Shown piece by piece: positions 5,833-12,639 of a stretch of DNA of 21,773 nucleotides. This DNA is from a virus: IMG/VR virus record IMGVR_UViG_3300021376_005093, positions 1 through 21,773 of that record; one strand, written 5' to 3'. The translations under genes were made by a program, and so were the position numbers. Each line of letters starts with the position of its first letter. Position 1 is the first letter of the stretch. The notes under the pieces were generated by a model. It had not been told where the DNA came from and did no database searches. It saw nothing but the letters and a program-made list of their open reading frames with translations.

Positions 5833-6771
5833 ATGAAAGCTAAGAAAATAGCATTAATTAGTTCGTTTTGTGATAATGAAGAAAAAATTGTTGTCTTAAA
5901 TAAAAATATAGATATTATTAAAAATTTAGGACTAGATATTTTTGTTGTTAGTCCTATTTCTTTACCTGAATATATTATAAAAAAATGTGATTATTTTTTA
6001 TTTACTAAAGATAATCCTGTATTAGATTGGCCTACTAAAGCTATGTATTTTTGGAGAGAAAATAACTATGATGATAAAAAAATTCGCATTACTAAAACAT
6101 ATGCAGATTATGGGTGGGCTGGATTATACCAGGTAAAAAAAATAAGTGAAATTGCTTTAGGTCTTGATTATGATTATTTTTATCATATGATATATGATTT
6201 AGTAATAGATAAAAATGTTATTAATGGTTTCAATTCTGTAAGAGAAAAAGTGGTTTATCCTTCAAAAAGAGATAAAACTATATGGGATGTAGGATTACAT
6301 TTTATGATATTTGATAGAAAAAATTTATCTCAATTTATTTCATATATTAATTTAGAAAGTTATTTAAATGTAAAGGGAGGTGATGCTTTTGTATGGTTAC
6401 ATACTTTACATGAAATATTTCCTTTTGATATTGAAAAAATACCTGTTTCGGATGAAATTTTTTATTATCATAATAAAGATTTTTTTGATATATCTCCTTT
6501 AAAAAATAAAAAATATAAAATATTTGTTGAGAAAAATGATGAAACTCAAACCCCTATTAGATTATTATTTTTTGATGTAGAAGAAGAAGAGGTTATTAAT
6601 ATATATATCGAAGATGAGATTTATATTTTTAAAGTAAAAAATAATGCTATATTTAATTTAGGTTTTAATAAGTTTAACATCAAAAATGTTTTTATTGAAT
6701 GTGATAATGAAAAAATAGATTTAACTAATATTATAAAAAATACTAAACATACTACCCTTACTATTTTATGA
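5833..6771 (+). CDS. Putative glycosyltransferase-like protein (312 aa)
   Basis: The N-terminus (I-A-L-I-S-S-F-C-D-N) with L-G-L-D-I-F-V-V-S-P and a later L-D-Y-D-Y-F-Y-H-M-I-Y-D at about 111-122 resembles the nucleotide-sugar-binding part of GT-A glycosyltransferases; D112 and D114 may stand for the D-x-D metal site. W-D-V-G-L-H-F-M-I-F-D and G-G-D-A-F-V-W-L-H further on support a conserved enzyme fold. The last 80 residues are beta-rich, Lys/Asn-rich and look like a separate accessory part. The gene is visibly more AT-rich than its neighbours, a hint of recent transfer. It is coupled by ATGA to the acetyltransferase. The family call is by recollection, not by search. Confidence 0.6.
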   Translation: MKAKKIALISSFCDNEEKIVVLNKNIDIIKNLGLDIFVVSPISLPEYIIKKCDYFLFTKDNPVLDWPTKAMYFWRENNYDDKKIRITKTYADYGWAGLYQVKKISEIALGLDYDYFYHMIYDLVIDKNVINGFNSVREKVVYPSKRDKTIWDVGLHFMIFDRKNLSQFISYINLESYLNVKGGDAFVWLHTLHEIFPFDIEKIPVSDEIFYYHNKDFFDISPLKNKKYKIFVEKNDETQTPIRLLFFDVEEEEVINIYIEDEIYIFKVKNNAIFNLGFNKFNIKNVFIECDNEKIDLTNIIKNTKHTTLTIL

Positions 6772-7313
6772 TAGAAAATATTCATTTATGGAACGCAGAT
6801 AAAGGAACTTATTTTGATAGAAACGTTAATATAATTTCCTGGAGCGATCAGTATATAGTTAAATTAGGTAAATACAACTCTATAGGTAGAGATTGTAATT
6901 TTTTTCTTCACGCTAATCATAGAGCAGACTGGATTACAACTACATCTCAACTTTGGGGCCCTGTTACTCCTGAAATAGCTGAAAGGCATATGAATATGGG
7001 TCACCCAACTTGTAAAGGTAATATTAATGTTGGAAATGATGTTTGGATAGGGGCTAAATCTACTATCATGTCAGGTGTTACTATTGGTGATGGAGCTATT
7101 ATTGGTTCTACTTCTACAGTAGCTAAAGATGTTCCACCATATGCTATTGTGGTTGGTAACCCAGGTAAAGTAGTAAGATATAGATTTACACAAGCTCAAA
7201 TTGATGGTTTATTACAAATACAATGGTGGAATTGGGATGAAGAAAAAATAAAAGCAGAGGCAATGGATTTATGGTCTCCAAACATTGATGAATTTATATA
7301 CAGACATTTATGA
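6768..7313 (+). CDS. Hexapeptide-repeat acetyltransferase, CatB/Vat type (181 aa)
   Basis: A left-handed beta-helix acetyltransferase: hexad strands run through V-K-L-G-K-Y-N-S-I-G-R-D (31-42) and again from about residue 85 (I-N-V-G-N-D-V-W-I-G-A, then V-T-I-G-D-G-A-I-I-G), ending with V-P-P-Y-A-I-V-V-G-N-P-G-K at 122-134. N50-H51-R52 matches the catalytic histidine of xenobiotic/CatB-type acetyltransferases. The length is close to the family norm of about 200. With a glycosyltransferase before it and a methyltransferase after it, sugar O-acetylation is more likely than drug resistance. It is coupled on both sides by ATGA overlaps. Confidence 0.88.
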   Translation: MIENIHLWNADKGTYFDRNVNIISWSDQYIVKLGKYNSIGRDCNFFLHANHRADWITTTSQLWGPVTPEIAERHMNMGHPTCKGNINVGNDVWIGAKSTIMSGVTIGDGAIIGSTSTVAKDVPPYAIVVGNPGKVVRYRFTQAQIDGLLQIQWWNWDEEKIKAEAMDLWSPNIDEFIYRHL

Positions 7314-8149
7314 TAAAAGTAGATTTTAATAATGGAATTAGAATTGAAACAGGTAAATTAGAATATGCTTTCCAACCTGATCAACTTCCTCTTGAAGTAC
7401 AAATACAAAGAGCAGTATCTAAAGAAATACTCTGGGAAACGGAAATGAATAGTGGGATGTGGGCTACATATCCTGAAAGTGAAATTAATAATGTAATTGT
7501 TAATGATGCTAAAGGTAAATTTGTATATCAACGCAATTGGGAACCCATTACAGACGGATCTGTATTTTACCAATCACTTATTTTATACTGCAAATCAGTA
7601 GCTAATAAAAATAAAAAACCCAAAGGACTAGTTGTTGGAACACACGATGGTGAATTTGGTGAATGGGTACCTGTTGCTCTTAAAGTATTATCAGATATGG
7701 TGTTGGTTGAGGGTAGTAAAAACCAATATGATAAACTTTGGAAAAATTATGTTGGCCGACCAGGTATAAAAGTATTATTTGATTTAATAACCCCAGATGG
7801 TAGTGAGGTTGAGTTTTGGGAAGGAGGGAAAGGTTATACTAATACAATTGTTAAGCGTGTTATTGATTATTGGGAAAAAGAACCCATATCCTCTACTAAA
7901 CGTACATCAACAAGTATTAATCAACTAATTGAAACACAATGTGGTGGTGAAATAGATTGGTTACATTTAGATGTTGAAGGATTAGATGCAAAAATTATTA
8001 TGGCTATTAGTATTAAGTACCTACCAGGATTTATAATATTCGAAGATTTTAATTTACCACAAGAAGAAAAAGATACTATATACAATTACCTAAAAGAAAA
8101 AGGATATAAATTACATTCCGAAGCTGGTATTTGTATGGCCGCGCTATAA
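7310..8149 (+). CDS. FkbM-like SAM-dependent methyltransferase (279 aa)
   Basis: Motif I reads G106-L-V-V-G-T-H-D-G-E-F-G117, the acidic strand end is V-L-V-E-G, and D216-W-L-H-L-D-V-E-G-L-D-A is the FkbM-type motif (L-K-I-D-x-E-G-x-E). Residues 1-100 are an extra N-terminal region with W-A-T-Y-P-E and N-W-E-P-I that I do not recognise. FkbM family enzymes O-methylate sugars and related compounds; the acceptor is unknown. The gene ends the cluster at 5224-8149 and is followed by the second control region. Confidence 0.78.
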   Translation: MIKVDFNNGIRIETGKLEYAFQPDQLPLEVQIQRAVSKEILWETEMNSGMWATYPESEINNVIVNDAKGKFVYQRNWEPITDGSVFYQSLILYCKSVANKNKKPKGLVVGTHDGEFGEWVPVALKVLSDMVLVEGSKNQYDKLWKNYVGRPGIKVLFDLITPDGSEVEFWEGGKGYTNTIVKRVIDYWEKEPISSTKRTSTSINQLIETQCGGEIDWLHLDVEGLDAKIIMAISIKYLPGFIIFEDFNLPQEEKDTIYNYLKEKGYKLHSEAGICMAAL

Positions 8150-8194
8150 TTTCTACATAACTTAGTCAAAAAAACTACACATTTTAGTTAAATT

Positions 8195-8223
8195 TATAGG
8201 GCGTTAATTACTAACGCTCTATA
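8195..8223. promoter_or_regulatory. 29-base palindrome, copy 3 (candidate operator)
   Basis: Same pattern as at 3058 and 3107 (TATAGNGCGTTA, 5 bases, TAACGCNCTATA), centred on 8209, with 12 of 14 pairs matching, including the complete outer arms TATAG/CTATA. Its centre is 66 bases upstream of the -7 box at 8275, one helical turn more than the 56 bases of copy 2. It lies 45 bases after the FkbM-like gene. Confidence 0.75.
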
Positions 8224-8250
8224 AAACTTCGCAAGATTTCTGCAAAATTC

Positions 8251-8292
8251 TGTGGTTACCTAAGAGATTCAGCGTATCTTTACGGAAATTAA
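8251..8292 (+). promoter_or_regulatory. Bacteroidota-type promoter for the gene at 8322
   Basis: TGTG at 8251-8254 (one mismatch to TTTG) and TATCTTTA at 8275-8282 are 20 bases apart. The block is a second copy of the promoter at 3153: GGTTACC at 8254-8260 and the 20 bases at 8273-8292 are shared at identical spacing. The transcript would begin near 8288, and the leader then runs into the AAAATAAAGGTTAT element before the ATG. Confidence 0.75.
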
Positions 8293-8321
8293 GTAATTAA
8301 TTAAAAATTAAAATAAAGGTT

Positions 8322-9167
8322 ATGTCAAACATTTTAAAAGAAGCTCTACAGAGCAAGTTAGAACAGTTGAAAGCTGAACAATCAACACGTGTTCAAAAGG
8401 TTCAAGATTATCAAAAACGAGTATTTAATGATTGGAAAACCCAATACATTGATTCAGTTCCATTTATCAGCCAAAAAGCTAAAGATACATTGGTTATTGA
8501 ACCTTGTAGTAGTCGTATTGAATTTAAATGCGATACTGAACGTTGGGGTAGTACAATTTCTCTTGAACGCGATGCAAATTGGCGTAGTGAAGAAAAACGT
8601 CCTGAATTAAGTTGGTTTAGTTCACGTACTGATAAAGAAGATAAAAACAATTATCTTAGTATTCTTCAAATATTAGGTTTGTTATCAAATTATATGGAAA
8701 ACGAAAAGACTGGGTCGGATTTGAATCCATTTAATGAATTGTTAGAAATATTTGATTTTTATCAGAAAACTTCTTCAGAAATTATGGGTAATATTAGTCA
8801 TCAGATTTGGGAAGTTGAAAGTGCAATTCATAACGCTGAATCTAATCAGCGTGAACAAGAAAAAATCAAGATACTTAACAAAGGTAAAATGGAATTACCT
8901 GAGGATATTGATTATATGCCTAGCTTTTATGCAAGCGCAGATAAATGGTCTAACAAAAGATTTAGTCATATGACTTGGGAAGTAAATAAAGGTGGTAAAA
9001 CCTATAAAGTTTCAGGTTATGTGATAAATAAAAATTGGGCTGATGGTAAAAAATGTCAAACGTGGTTTGTTGATCGTATGAGAAAAGATCGTTTGTTAGA
9101 TGCGATCAGTGAAGGAATGAAGAGATTGAAAGAATATAATGAAGATAAAGCCACTGTTAACGCCTAA
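8322..9167 (+). CDS. Conserved hypothetical protein, coiled-coil N-terminus (281 aa)
   Basis: The first 40 residues are a charged helix likely to form a coiled coil (L-K-E-A-L-Q-S-K-L-E-Q-L-K-A-E-Q). The middle holds a Trp-rich stretch (E-R-W-G-S-T-I-S, then W-R-S-E-E) and a long helix at about 140-190 (Q-I-W-E-V-E-S-A-I-H-N-A-E-S-N). The C-terminal third is basic. No signal peptide, membrane segment or catalytic motif is visible. It is controlled by the same type of promoter and palindrome as the RadA-like gene, which suggests the same timing of expression. I do not recognise the family. Confidence 0.75.
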   Translation: MSNILKEALQSKLEQLKAEQSTRVQKVQDYQKRVFNDWKTQYIDSVPFISQKAKDTLVIEPCSSRIEFKCDTERWGSTISLERDANWRSEEKRPELSWFSSRTDKEDKNNYLSILQILGLLSNYMENEKTGSDLNPFNELLEIFDFYQKTSSEIMGNISHQIWEVESAIHNAESNQREQEKIKILNKGKMELPEDIDYMPSFYASADKWSNKRFSHMTWEVNKGGKTYKVSGYVINKNWADGKKCQTWFVDRMRKDRLLDAISEGMKRLKEYNEDKATVNA

Positions 9168-9196
9168 TCCAATTATTAAACCATTAAATTAAAGAA

Positions 9197-9427
9197 ATGA
9201 AACTAGAATCAACATTAACTAAAATTGCAGAACAAGTCTTTAGCGCAACAAGCGTCGAACAAGCCAAAACAATTGCCCTCGATTTCTTAAGTGAAAGTAA
9301 AATCAATGAAACGGATCGTAAAAAGATGATTGCTGAAATTGAAACAAAGAAAGATTTAGTTAAACTGCAAATATATATAGCAAACGCATTACTTAAATTT
9401 GAAGGATTAAGCCTTAACGATAAGTAA
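9197..9427 (+). CDS. Small helical hypothetical protein (76 aa)
   Basis: An all-helical, charged small protein (T-K-I-A-E-Q-V-F..., I-N-E-T-D-R-K-K-M-I-A-E-I-E) with a C-terminal helix I-Y-I-A-N-A-L-L-K-F-E-G-L. I recall related-looking short proteins in T4-like marine phages with no known role. It starts 29 bases after the previous gene, with no promoter between, so it is probably on the transcript that starts near 8288. Confidence 0.7.
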   Translation: MKLESTLTKIAEQVFSATSVEQAKTIALDFLSESKINETDRKKMIAEIETKKDLVKLQIYIANALLKFEGLSLNDK

Positions 9428-9451
9428 GTGTCTAACTAAAAAATAAACAAC

Positions 9452-9724
9452 ATGAAAAAATTATTTACAATTGCCCTAATATTATTCAGTTCAGTAGTAT
9501 TTAGCCAGCAATTACCCTCAAGAAATATAGATAATTTACCTTCACGTCGTCCTGAAATGTTACATTCAAGAATGTATCAACAACCAAAAGTGAAGATTAA
9601 AGGTAATAAAGTAATAATTACAATGTCTAAACAACAATATTTAGAAATGGAAAGAAGGAAACAAATGATGATGGCGCATAAACCACATCGCCCTGGATTC
9701 CGTCCTCAAATGCCTAAAAAATAA
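9452..9724 (+). CDS. Small secreted protein with signal peptide (90 aa)
   Basis: The N-terminus MKKLFTIALILFSSVVFSQQ is a textbook signal peptide, with a Bacteroidota-typical cleavage just before the Gln pair (F-S/Q-Q). The mature part has two L-P-S-R / L-H-S-R type repeats (Q-L-P-S-R, N-L-P-S-R-R, L-H-S-R), a central V-K-I-K-G-N-K-V-I-I-T-M strand pair and a basic Met/His/Pro-rich tail. It would act in the periplasm or at the envelope. A role in superinfection exclusion or lysis is possible but unsupported. It is the last gene before the terminator at 9749. Confidence 0.75.
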   Translation: MKKLFTIALILFSSVVFSQQLPSRNIDNLPSRRPEMLHSRMYQQPKVKIKGNKVIITMSKQQYLEMERRKQMMMAHKPHRPGFRPQMPKK

Positions 9725-9748
9725 TTTTCGTTCCTTTATTTTTAATTT

Positions 9749-9783
9749 AGCAATACCCCTCCTAGTGAGGGGCTTTTGCTTTA
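9749..9783 (+). terminator. Rho-independent terminator after the secreted-protein gene
   Basis: The stem CCCCTC/GAGGGG around a CTAGT loop (9756-9772), extended by outer AGCAA/TTGCT pairing, is followed by a T-rich tract. It ends the transcript that starts near 8288 and separates the middle and late halves of the window. Confidence 0.85.
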
Positions 9784-9786
9784 TAT

Positions 9787-9794
9787 ATATTTAT
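9787..9794 (+). promoter_or_regulatory. Candidate late promoter (ATATTTAT), copy 1
   Basis: The octamer ATATTTAT lies between the terminator and the next gene, 14 bases before the GTG start at 9809, with no TTTG box at the -33 position. It is one of six such sites at or near starts in the late half. Confidence 0.5.
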
Positions 9795-9808
9795 ATCAAA
9801 TAATAGTT

Positions 9809-10075
9809 GTGGAAGAATTAGAAGACGAATTTAAACTTGCTTTAGCTGATATAATGGATAGTGCTGTTGATTCATTACTTGAGGTGATCAAGCTTGATAA
9901 AACACTTAAACACCATTACATTAAAAATTTATCTAAAGAACAAGCAGAAGAAATAATTAAATGGTTTGATGATGAGGTAATTCCTTTGTATATTGAGTTA
10001 GAATTATTTGAAAAAGTATCTAATGCTAAACAAATAAAAGATACAATAAAAAAATTCCATGAAAACATTTGTTGA
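9809..10075 (+). CDS. Small acidic helical protein (88 aa, GTG start)
   Basis: The frame opens at a TTG at 9776, but that start lies within the terminator hairpin, so I choose the GTG at 9809, after the candidate late promoter. The protein is acidic and all-helical (E-E-L-E-D-E-F-K-L-A-L-A-D-I-M-D-S, then L-S-K-E-Q-A-E-E-I-I-K-W-F-D-D-E-V). No recognised family, signal peptide or membrane segment. Its end overlaps the FkbM methyltransferase by 17 bases. Confidence 0.6.
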   Translation: MEELEDEFKLALADIMDSAVDSLLEVIKLDKTLKHHYIKNLSKEQAEEIIKWFDDEVIPLYIELELFEKVSNAKQIKDTIKKFHENIC

Positions 10076-10649
10076 AATAGGTTGTTGTTATTTTAATACG
10101 CTTCATTCTTTATTAGATGAAGGGTGGGCAGGATATATGATTGATCCTGTTGGAGAATATTTAGATAAAATACCTAATCATCCTAATTTAACTAAAATAG
10201 AAGCAGCAGTTACTGCTCATCAACTATATAAAACGCCATCAGTTAGTTTAACATATATTACTGAACAACATTATGCTAGTTTTGATGAACAAGCAAAAAA
10301 AGATTTCCATGGGATGGGCAGTACACAACCATTCAGAACAAATATATTAAGTGGAAAAATAAGTAAGTATAATGATGGAGACATTGCTACTAAAGTAGTG
10401 CCTGCAATATCATTAAATTGGCTTATAGATTATTTTAAAATACCTAAAATTGATTTACTTAAGATAGATACCGAAGGTGCTGATTTTGATATTTTAGCTT
10501 CTATAGATTTATCTAAAATAGAAATACCTGAGATAAAAATTGAACATAAACACTATGATGATATTTTCTTAGGAAGATATCTTGAATTAAATAATTATAA
10601 ATGGGAATTTGATCCTAATGATTGGTCAACTGTAATAGCTAAAAAATAA
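10059..10649 (+). CDS. FkbM family methyltransferase (196 aa)
   Basis: Motif I (F-V-E-I-G-C-C at 4-10) begins almost at the N-terminus, followed by the strand-2 acid (Y-M-I-D29-P) and the FkbM hallmark I-D-L-L-K-I-D-T-E-G-A-D-F-D at 131-144. The C-terminus I-E-H-K-H-Y closes the fold. These short forms lack the N-terminal extension of longer FkbM enzymes and are common in phages. Target unknown: a sugar, a lipid or possibly a protein. The oxygenase-like gene follows after 3 bases, so the two are probably co-translated. Confidence 0.85.
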   Translation: MKTFVEIGCCYFNTLHSLLDEGWAGYMIDPVGEYLDKIPNHPNLTKIEAAVTAHQLYKTPSVSLTYITEQHYASFDEQAKKDFHGMGSTQPFRTNILSGKISKYNDGDIATKVVPAISLNWLIDYFKIPKIDLLKIDTEGADFDILASIDLSKIEIPEIKIEHKHYDDIFLGRYLELNNYKWEFDPNDWSTVIAKK

Positions 10650-10652
10650 TTT

Positions 10653-11288
10653 ATGGTAAATGTATTTGTTATAGATAATTTTCATCCTAAACCTCATGAA
10701 CTAAGAGAGTTTGCTTTAAAACAAGATTTTAATGTTGATGGAAACTATCCTGGACACCGCACACGTTCATTTTTAAAAGATTCAGATTATCCTTTAGGAC
10801 TAGTTCCTTTTTCTCCCCCACCTGATTATACTTCTACTATGCAACAAAAAATTGCTGATGTATTAAGACCATTTGCTGGGGATATAACATGGTGGGGTGA
10901 TGAAGAATATTCTGGGGCATTTCAATATACAACATCAAGAGATAGAAGTTGGATTCATGTTGATCATATAACATCATGGGCCGGTGTTTTATATTTAACA
11001 CCTAATGCTCCTGTTTCCTCAGGCACAGGATTATTTAAACATAAATTAACAGGTTGGACTACAGAACCATATTTTGATAACGGAGAGGTAAATCAAAATT
11101 TAAAAGATTTAATGTATTTGGATTCTTGGGATATGACTAAATGGGAAATGCATACTATGGTTGGTAATCAATTTAATCGTTTAATCTTGTATAGAGCAAA
11201 TCAATGGCATCAATCTCTTGATTATTTTGGTAATGGAATTGAAGATGGAAGATTATTTATGACATTCTTTTTTAATACAGAGATATAA
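10653..11288 (+). CDS. 2-oxoglutarate/Fe(II) oxygenase-like protein, DUF6445 type (211 aa)
   Basis: The double-stranded beta-helix iron site is recognisable: W-I-H102-V-D104 gives H-x-D, H186 (N-Q-W-H-Q-S) the distal His, and R200 (D-G-R-L-F) the probable 2-oxoglutarate-binding Arg. The segment V-L-Y-L-T-P-N-A-P plus S-G-T-G-L-F-K-H-K fits the DUF6445 group. Such proteins hydroxylate small molecules, sugars or protein residues. The neighbour is a methyltransferase, so both may act on the same molecule. Length 211 is normal for the group. Activity is inferred from the motif alone. Confidence 0.75.
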   Translation: MVNVFVIDNFHPKPHELREFALKQDFNVDGNYPGHRTRSFLKDSDYPLGLVPFSPPPDYTSTMQQKIADVLRPFAGDITWWGDEEYSGAFQYTTSRDRSWIHVDHITSWAGVLYLTPNAPVSSGTGLFKHKLTGWTTEPYFDNGEVNQNLKDLMYLDSWDMTKWEMHTMVGNQFNRLILYRANQWHQSLDYFGNGIEDGRLFMTFFFNTEI

Positions 11289-11318
11289 ATAAACTTGGTA
11301 TTTTAATATTAAATTTAT

Positions 11319-11326
11319 ATATTTAT
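11319..11326 (+). promoter_or_regulatory. Candidate late promoter (ATATTTAT), copy 2
   Basis: The octamer overlaps the first bases of the ATG at 11325. If it is a real -10 element, the transcript would start in the G-rich tract and the gene would have to use a GTG start further in (11370, 11376 or 11379). Confidence 0.4.
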
Positions 11327-11684
11327 GACGGGGGGTAAAAGGGAAATAGGGGGTGAGAGAAGAGGGGTAGTGGAGGTGGTGACTTTTACTTTAGAAGGTT
11401 GCGGTGCGTGCATGGAATTAAAAAATTTACTTAAAACTAAAAAAGTACCGTTTCGTAACATTTCTGTAGATGATAGATTAGGACCTATACTTGAACGAGA
11501 ATATCTTACTGATCATTACCCTATAGTAGCAATAATGGATAAAGTAACAAAAACACCTTATTGGGTATTTGTTACTGAATCTCCTTTAGAAGACCCAAAA
11601 GTTATTCACTGGGAAATAATAGGTGAATTAGTAATTAAAATAAAAAATAAATACGATGCGTTACAAACAACTAGTTTCGGATAA
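11325..11684 (+). CDS. Glutaredoxin/thioredoxin-like protein (119 aa)
   Basis: V-V-T-F-T-L-E-G-C26-G-A-C29 is the redox-active C-x-x-C at the end of the first strand, and Y-P66-I-V-A-I carries the cis-proline of the thioredoxin fold. The fold proper starts at about residue 15, so the first 15 residues (T-G-G-K-R-E-I-G-G-E-R-R-G) are probably not part of it. They are encoded by the G-rich tract at 11330-11367 and may be an untranslated leader, with translation from a GTG at 11370, 11376 or 11379. A second protein of this kind lies at 14039. Reduction of phage or host disulfides, for example in nucleotide reduction, is the likely job. Confidence 0.82.
   Translation: MTGGKREIGGERRGVVEVVTFTLEGCGACMELKNLLKTKKVPFRNISVDDRLGPILEREYLTDHYPIVAIMDKVTKTPYWVFVTESPLEDPKVIHWEIIGELVIKIKNKYDALQTTSFG
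11330..11367 (+). other. G-rich tract with quadruplex potential
   Basis: Four runs of G (11330-11335, 11341-11343, 11349-11353, 11364-11367; 6, 3, 5 and 4 G) are separated by loops of 5, 5 and 10 bases. This fits a G-quadruplex pattern on the + strand, hence also in mRNA. It stands out sharply in an AT-rich genome. Confidence 0.7.
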
Positions 11685-11835
11685 GTTAGACCAAGCGGTT
11701 AACACTCTGAATGTTTTAAGACATGCCATTTCAATGAATGATTCAAATGCTGCTAAACAAGTAATTGAACAAATTAAGGATAAACTTGAGGAAGTTCAAA
11801 CATTAGTAAATACTGAGCATGATGATAATCGATAA
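11656..11835 (+). CDS. Small helical protein overlapped on both sides (59 aa)
   Basis: An ATG at 11656 opens a 59-codon frame that overlaps the glutaredoxin-like gene by 29 bases and the next gene by 17, filling the 134-base gap between them. The product (M-R-Y-K-Q-L-V-S-D-K-L-D-Q-A-V-N-T-L, then A-K-Q-V-I-E-Q-I-K-D-K-L-E-E-V-Q) is two amphipathic helices, with codon use like the neighbours. I recall similar short proteins near the late genes of marine T4-like phages. Function unknown. Confidence 0.75.
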   Translation: MRYKQLVSDKLDQAVNTLNVLRHAISMNDSNAAKQVIEQIKDKLEEVQTLVNTEHDDNR

Positions 11836-12619
11836 GATCAAAAATATATTTAATCAACAAGACAATATATTACATTGTTATACTAATAATCCCTCTGTTA
11901 ATGAATTTGGAGGAATTGAATTAGCTAAAAAATGCCTTCCTAATTGGTGGAAAGAAATCCCATCTACGGTTTCTTATAAACCACATTATTTTTCTTCTCA
12001 AAGAAATTCTAATAATATATTTTCTTCTTTTATATCAAATATTTCTTCTATAAAACATTGTCCTGCTATTCAAGGATTATATTCAACAGGAATACTTATT
12101 AAAGCATGGTGTGATATAAAAATATTTGTTAGCCCAGAGGGATATGTTGATAGTATTCAAAAAGAAGACAGAATAAATCGACAAAAATTAGCAGGATCAT
12201 TTCATCCATATAGTCAAAGAGCAGGATTTCTTTCAAACATGGCGCATTGGAAAATCCATAATCCCTGGATATTTAATACTAATAGATATAGAAAATTTTT
12301 TTGGAATGGAGCCTACTGGTGGAATCCTCAATTAATAGAAAATAATATCCATATAGTACCAGGATTCATAGATTTTTACACTCAACATGGAACTGAAATT
12401 AATATGTTTTTACCTATTAAAAATGAATCATATGAAATTCATATAAATTGTGGTGATCCTTTAATACATTTATTTCCAATAGATGATAATTCTATTAATA
12501 TTAAAACCCAATTAATATCCGCTGAAAAACTTGATTCTTTTAATAATTCTCATCTTAAATGGGTTGGATCTGCTTATCAAGTAAAATCTAAAAAATTAAA
12601 AAATAACCATATTTATTGA
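11819..12619 (+). CDS. Conserved phage protein of unknown function (266 aa)
   Basis: Sequence features I recognise from uncharacterised T4-like marine phage proteins are H-C-P-A-I-Q...G-I-L-I-K-A-W-C-D-I (about 81-100), K-I-H-N-P-W (about 144-149), and I-V-P-G-F-I-D followed by G-D-P-L-I-H-L-F-P near the end. The pattern of short strands suggests a beta-rich fold. ATGs at 11819 and 11822 could both be the start. There is no signal peptide or membrane segment. The gene has very AT-rich codon use. I give no function. Confidence 0.7.
   Translation: MMIIDKIKNIFNQQDNILHCYTNNPSVNEFGGIELAKKCLPNWWKEIPSTVSYKPHYFSSQRNSNNIFSSFISNISSIKHCPAIQGLYSTGILIKAWCDIKIFVSPEGYVDSIQKEDRINRQKLAGSFHPYSQRAGFLSNMAHWKIHNPWIFNTNRYRKFFWNGAYWWNPQLIENNIHIVPGFIDFYTQHGTEINMFLPIKNESYEIHINCGDPLIHLFPIDDNSINIKTQLISAEKLDSFNNSHLKWVGSAYQVKSKKLKNNHIY
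12609..12616 (+). promoter_or_regulatory. Candidate late promoter (ATATTTAT), copy 3
   Basis: Lies at the very end of the preceding gene, 23 bases before the ATG at 12640, with no -33 TTTG box. It would drive the two unrecognised late proteins that follow. Confidence 0.45.
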
Positions 12620-12639
12620 TAGTAAATTATTAATAACAC

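Noticed and set aside
8411-8650. Frames on both strands within the gene at 8322
   Set aside because: They overlap a complete 281-residue frame that has its own promoter and start context; both are shadows.
9776-9808. TTG start at 9776 for the small helical protein
   Set aside because: It lies within the terminator hairpin and before the candidate late promoter, and the added residues are poor; the GTG at 9809 fits better.
11284-11291. TATAAATA, identical to the T4 late promoter consensus
   Set aside because: It is a single copy that overlaps the stop codon of the oxygenase-like gene, and I saw no other copy in the window, so it does not behave like the late element here.
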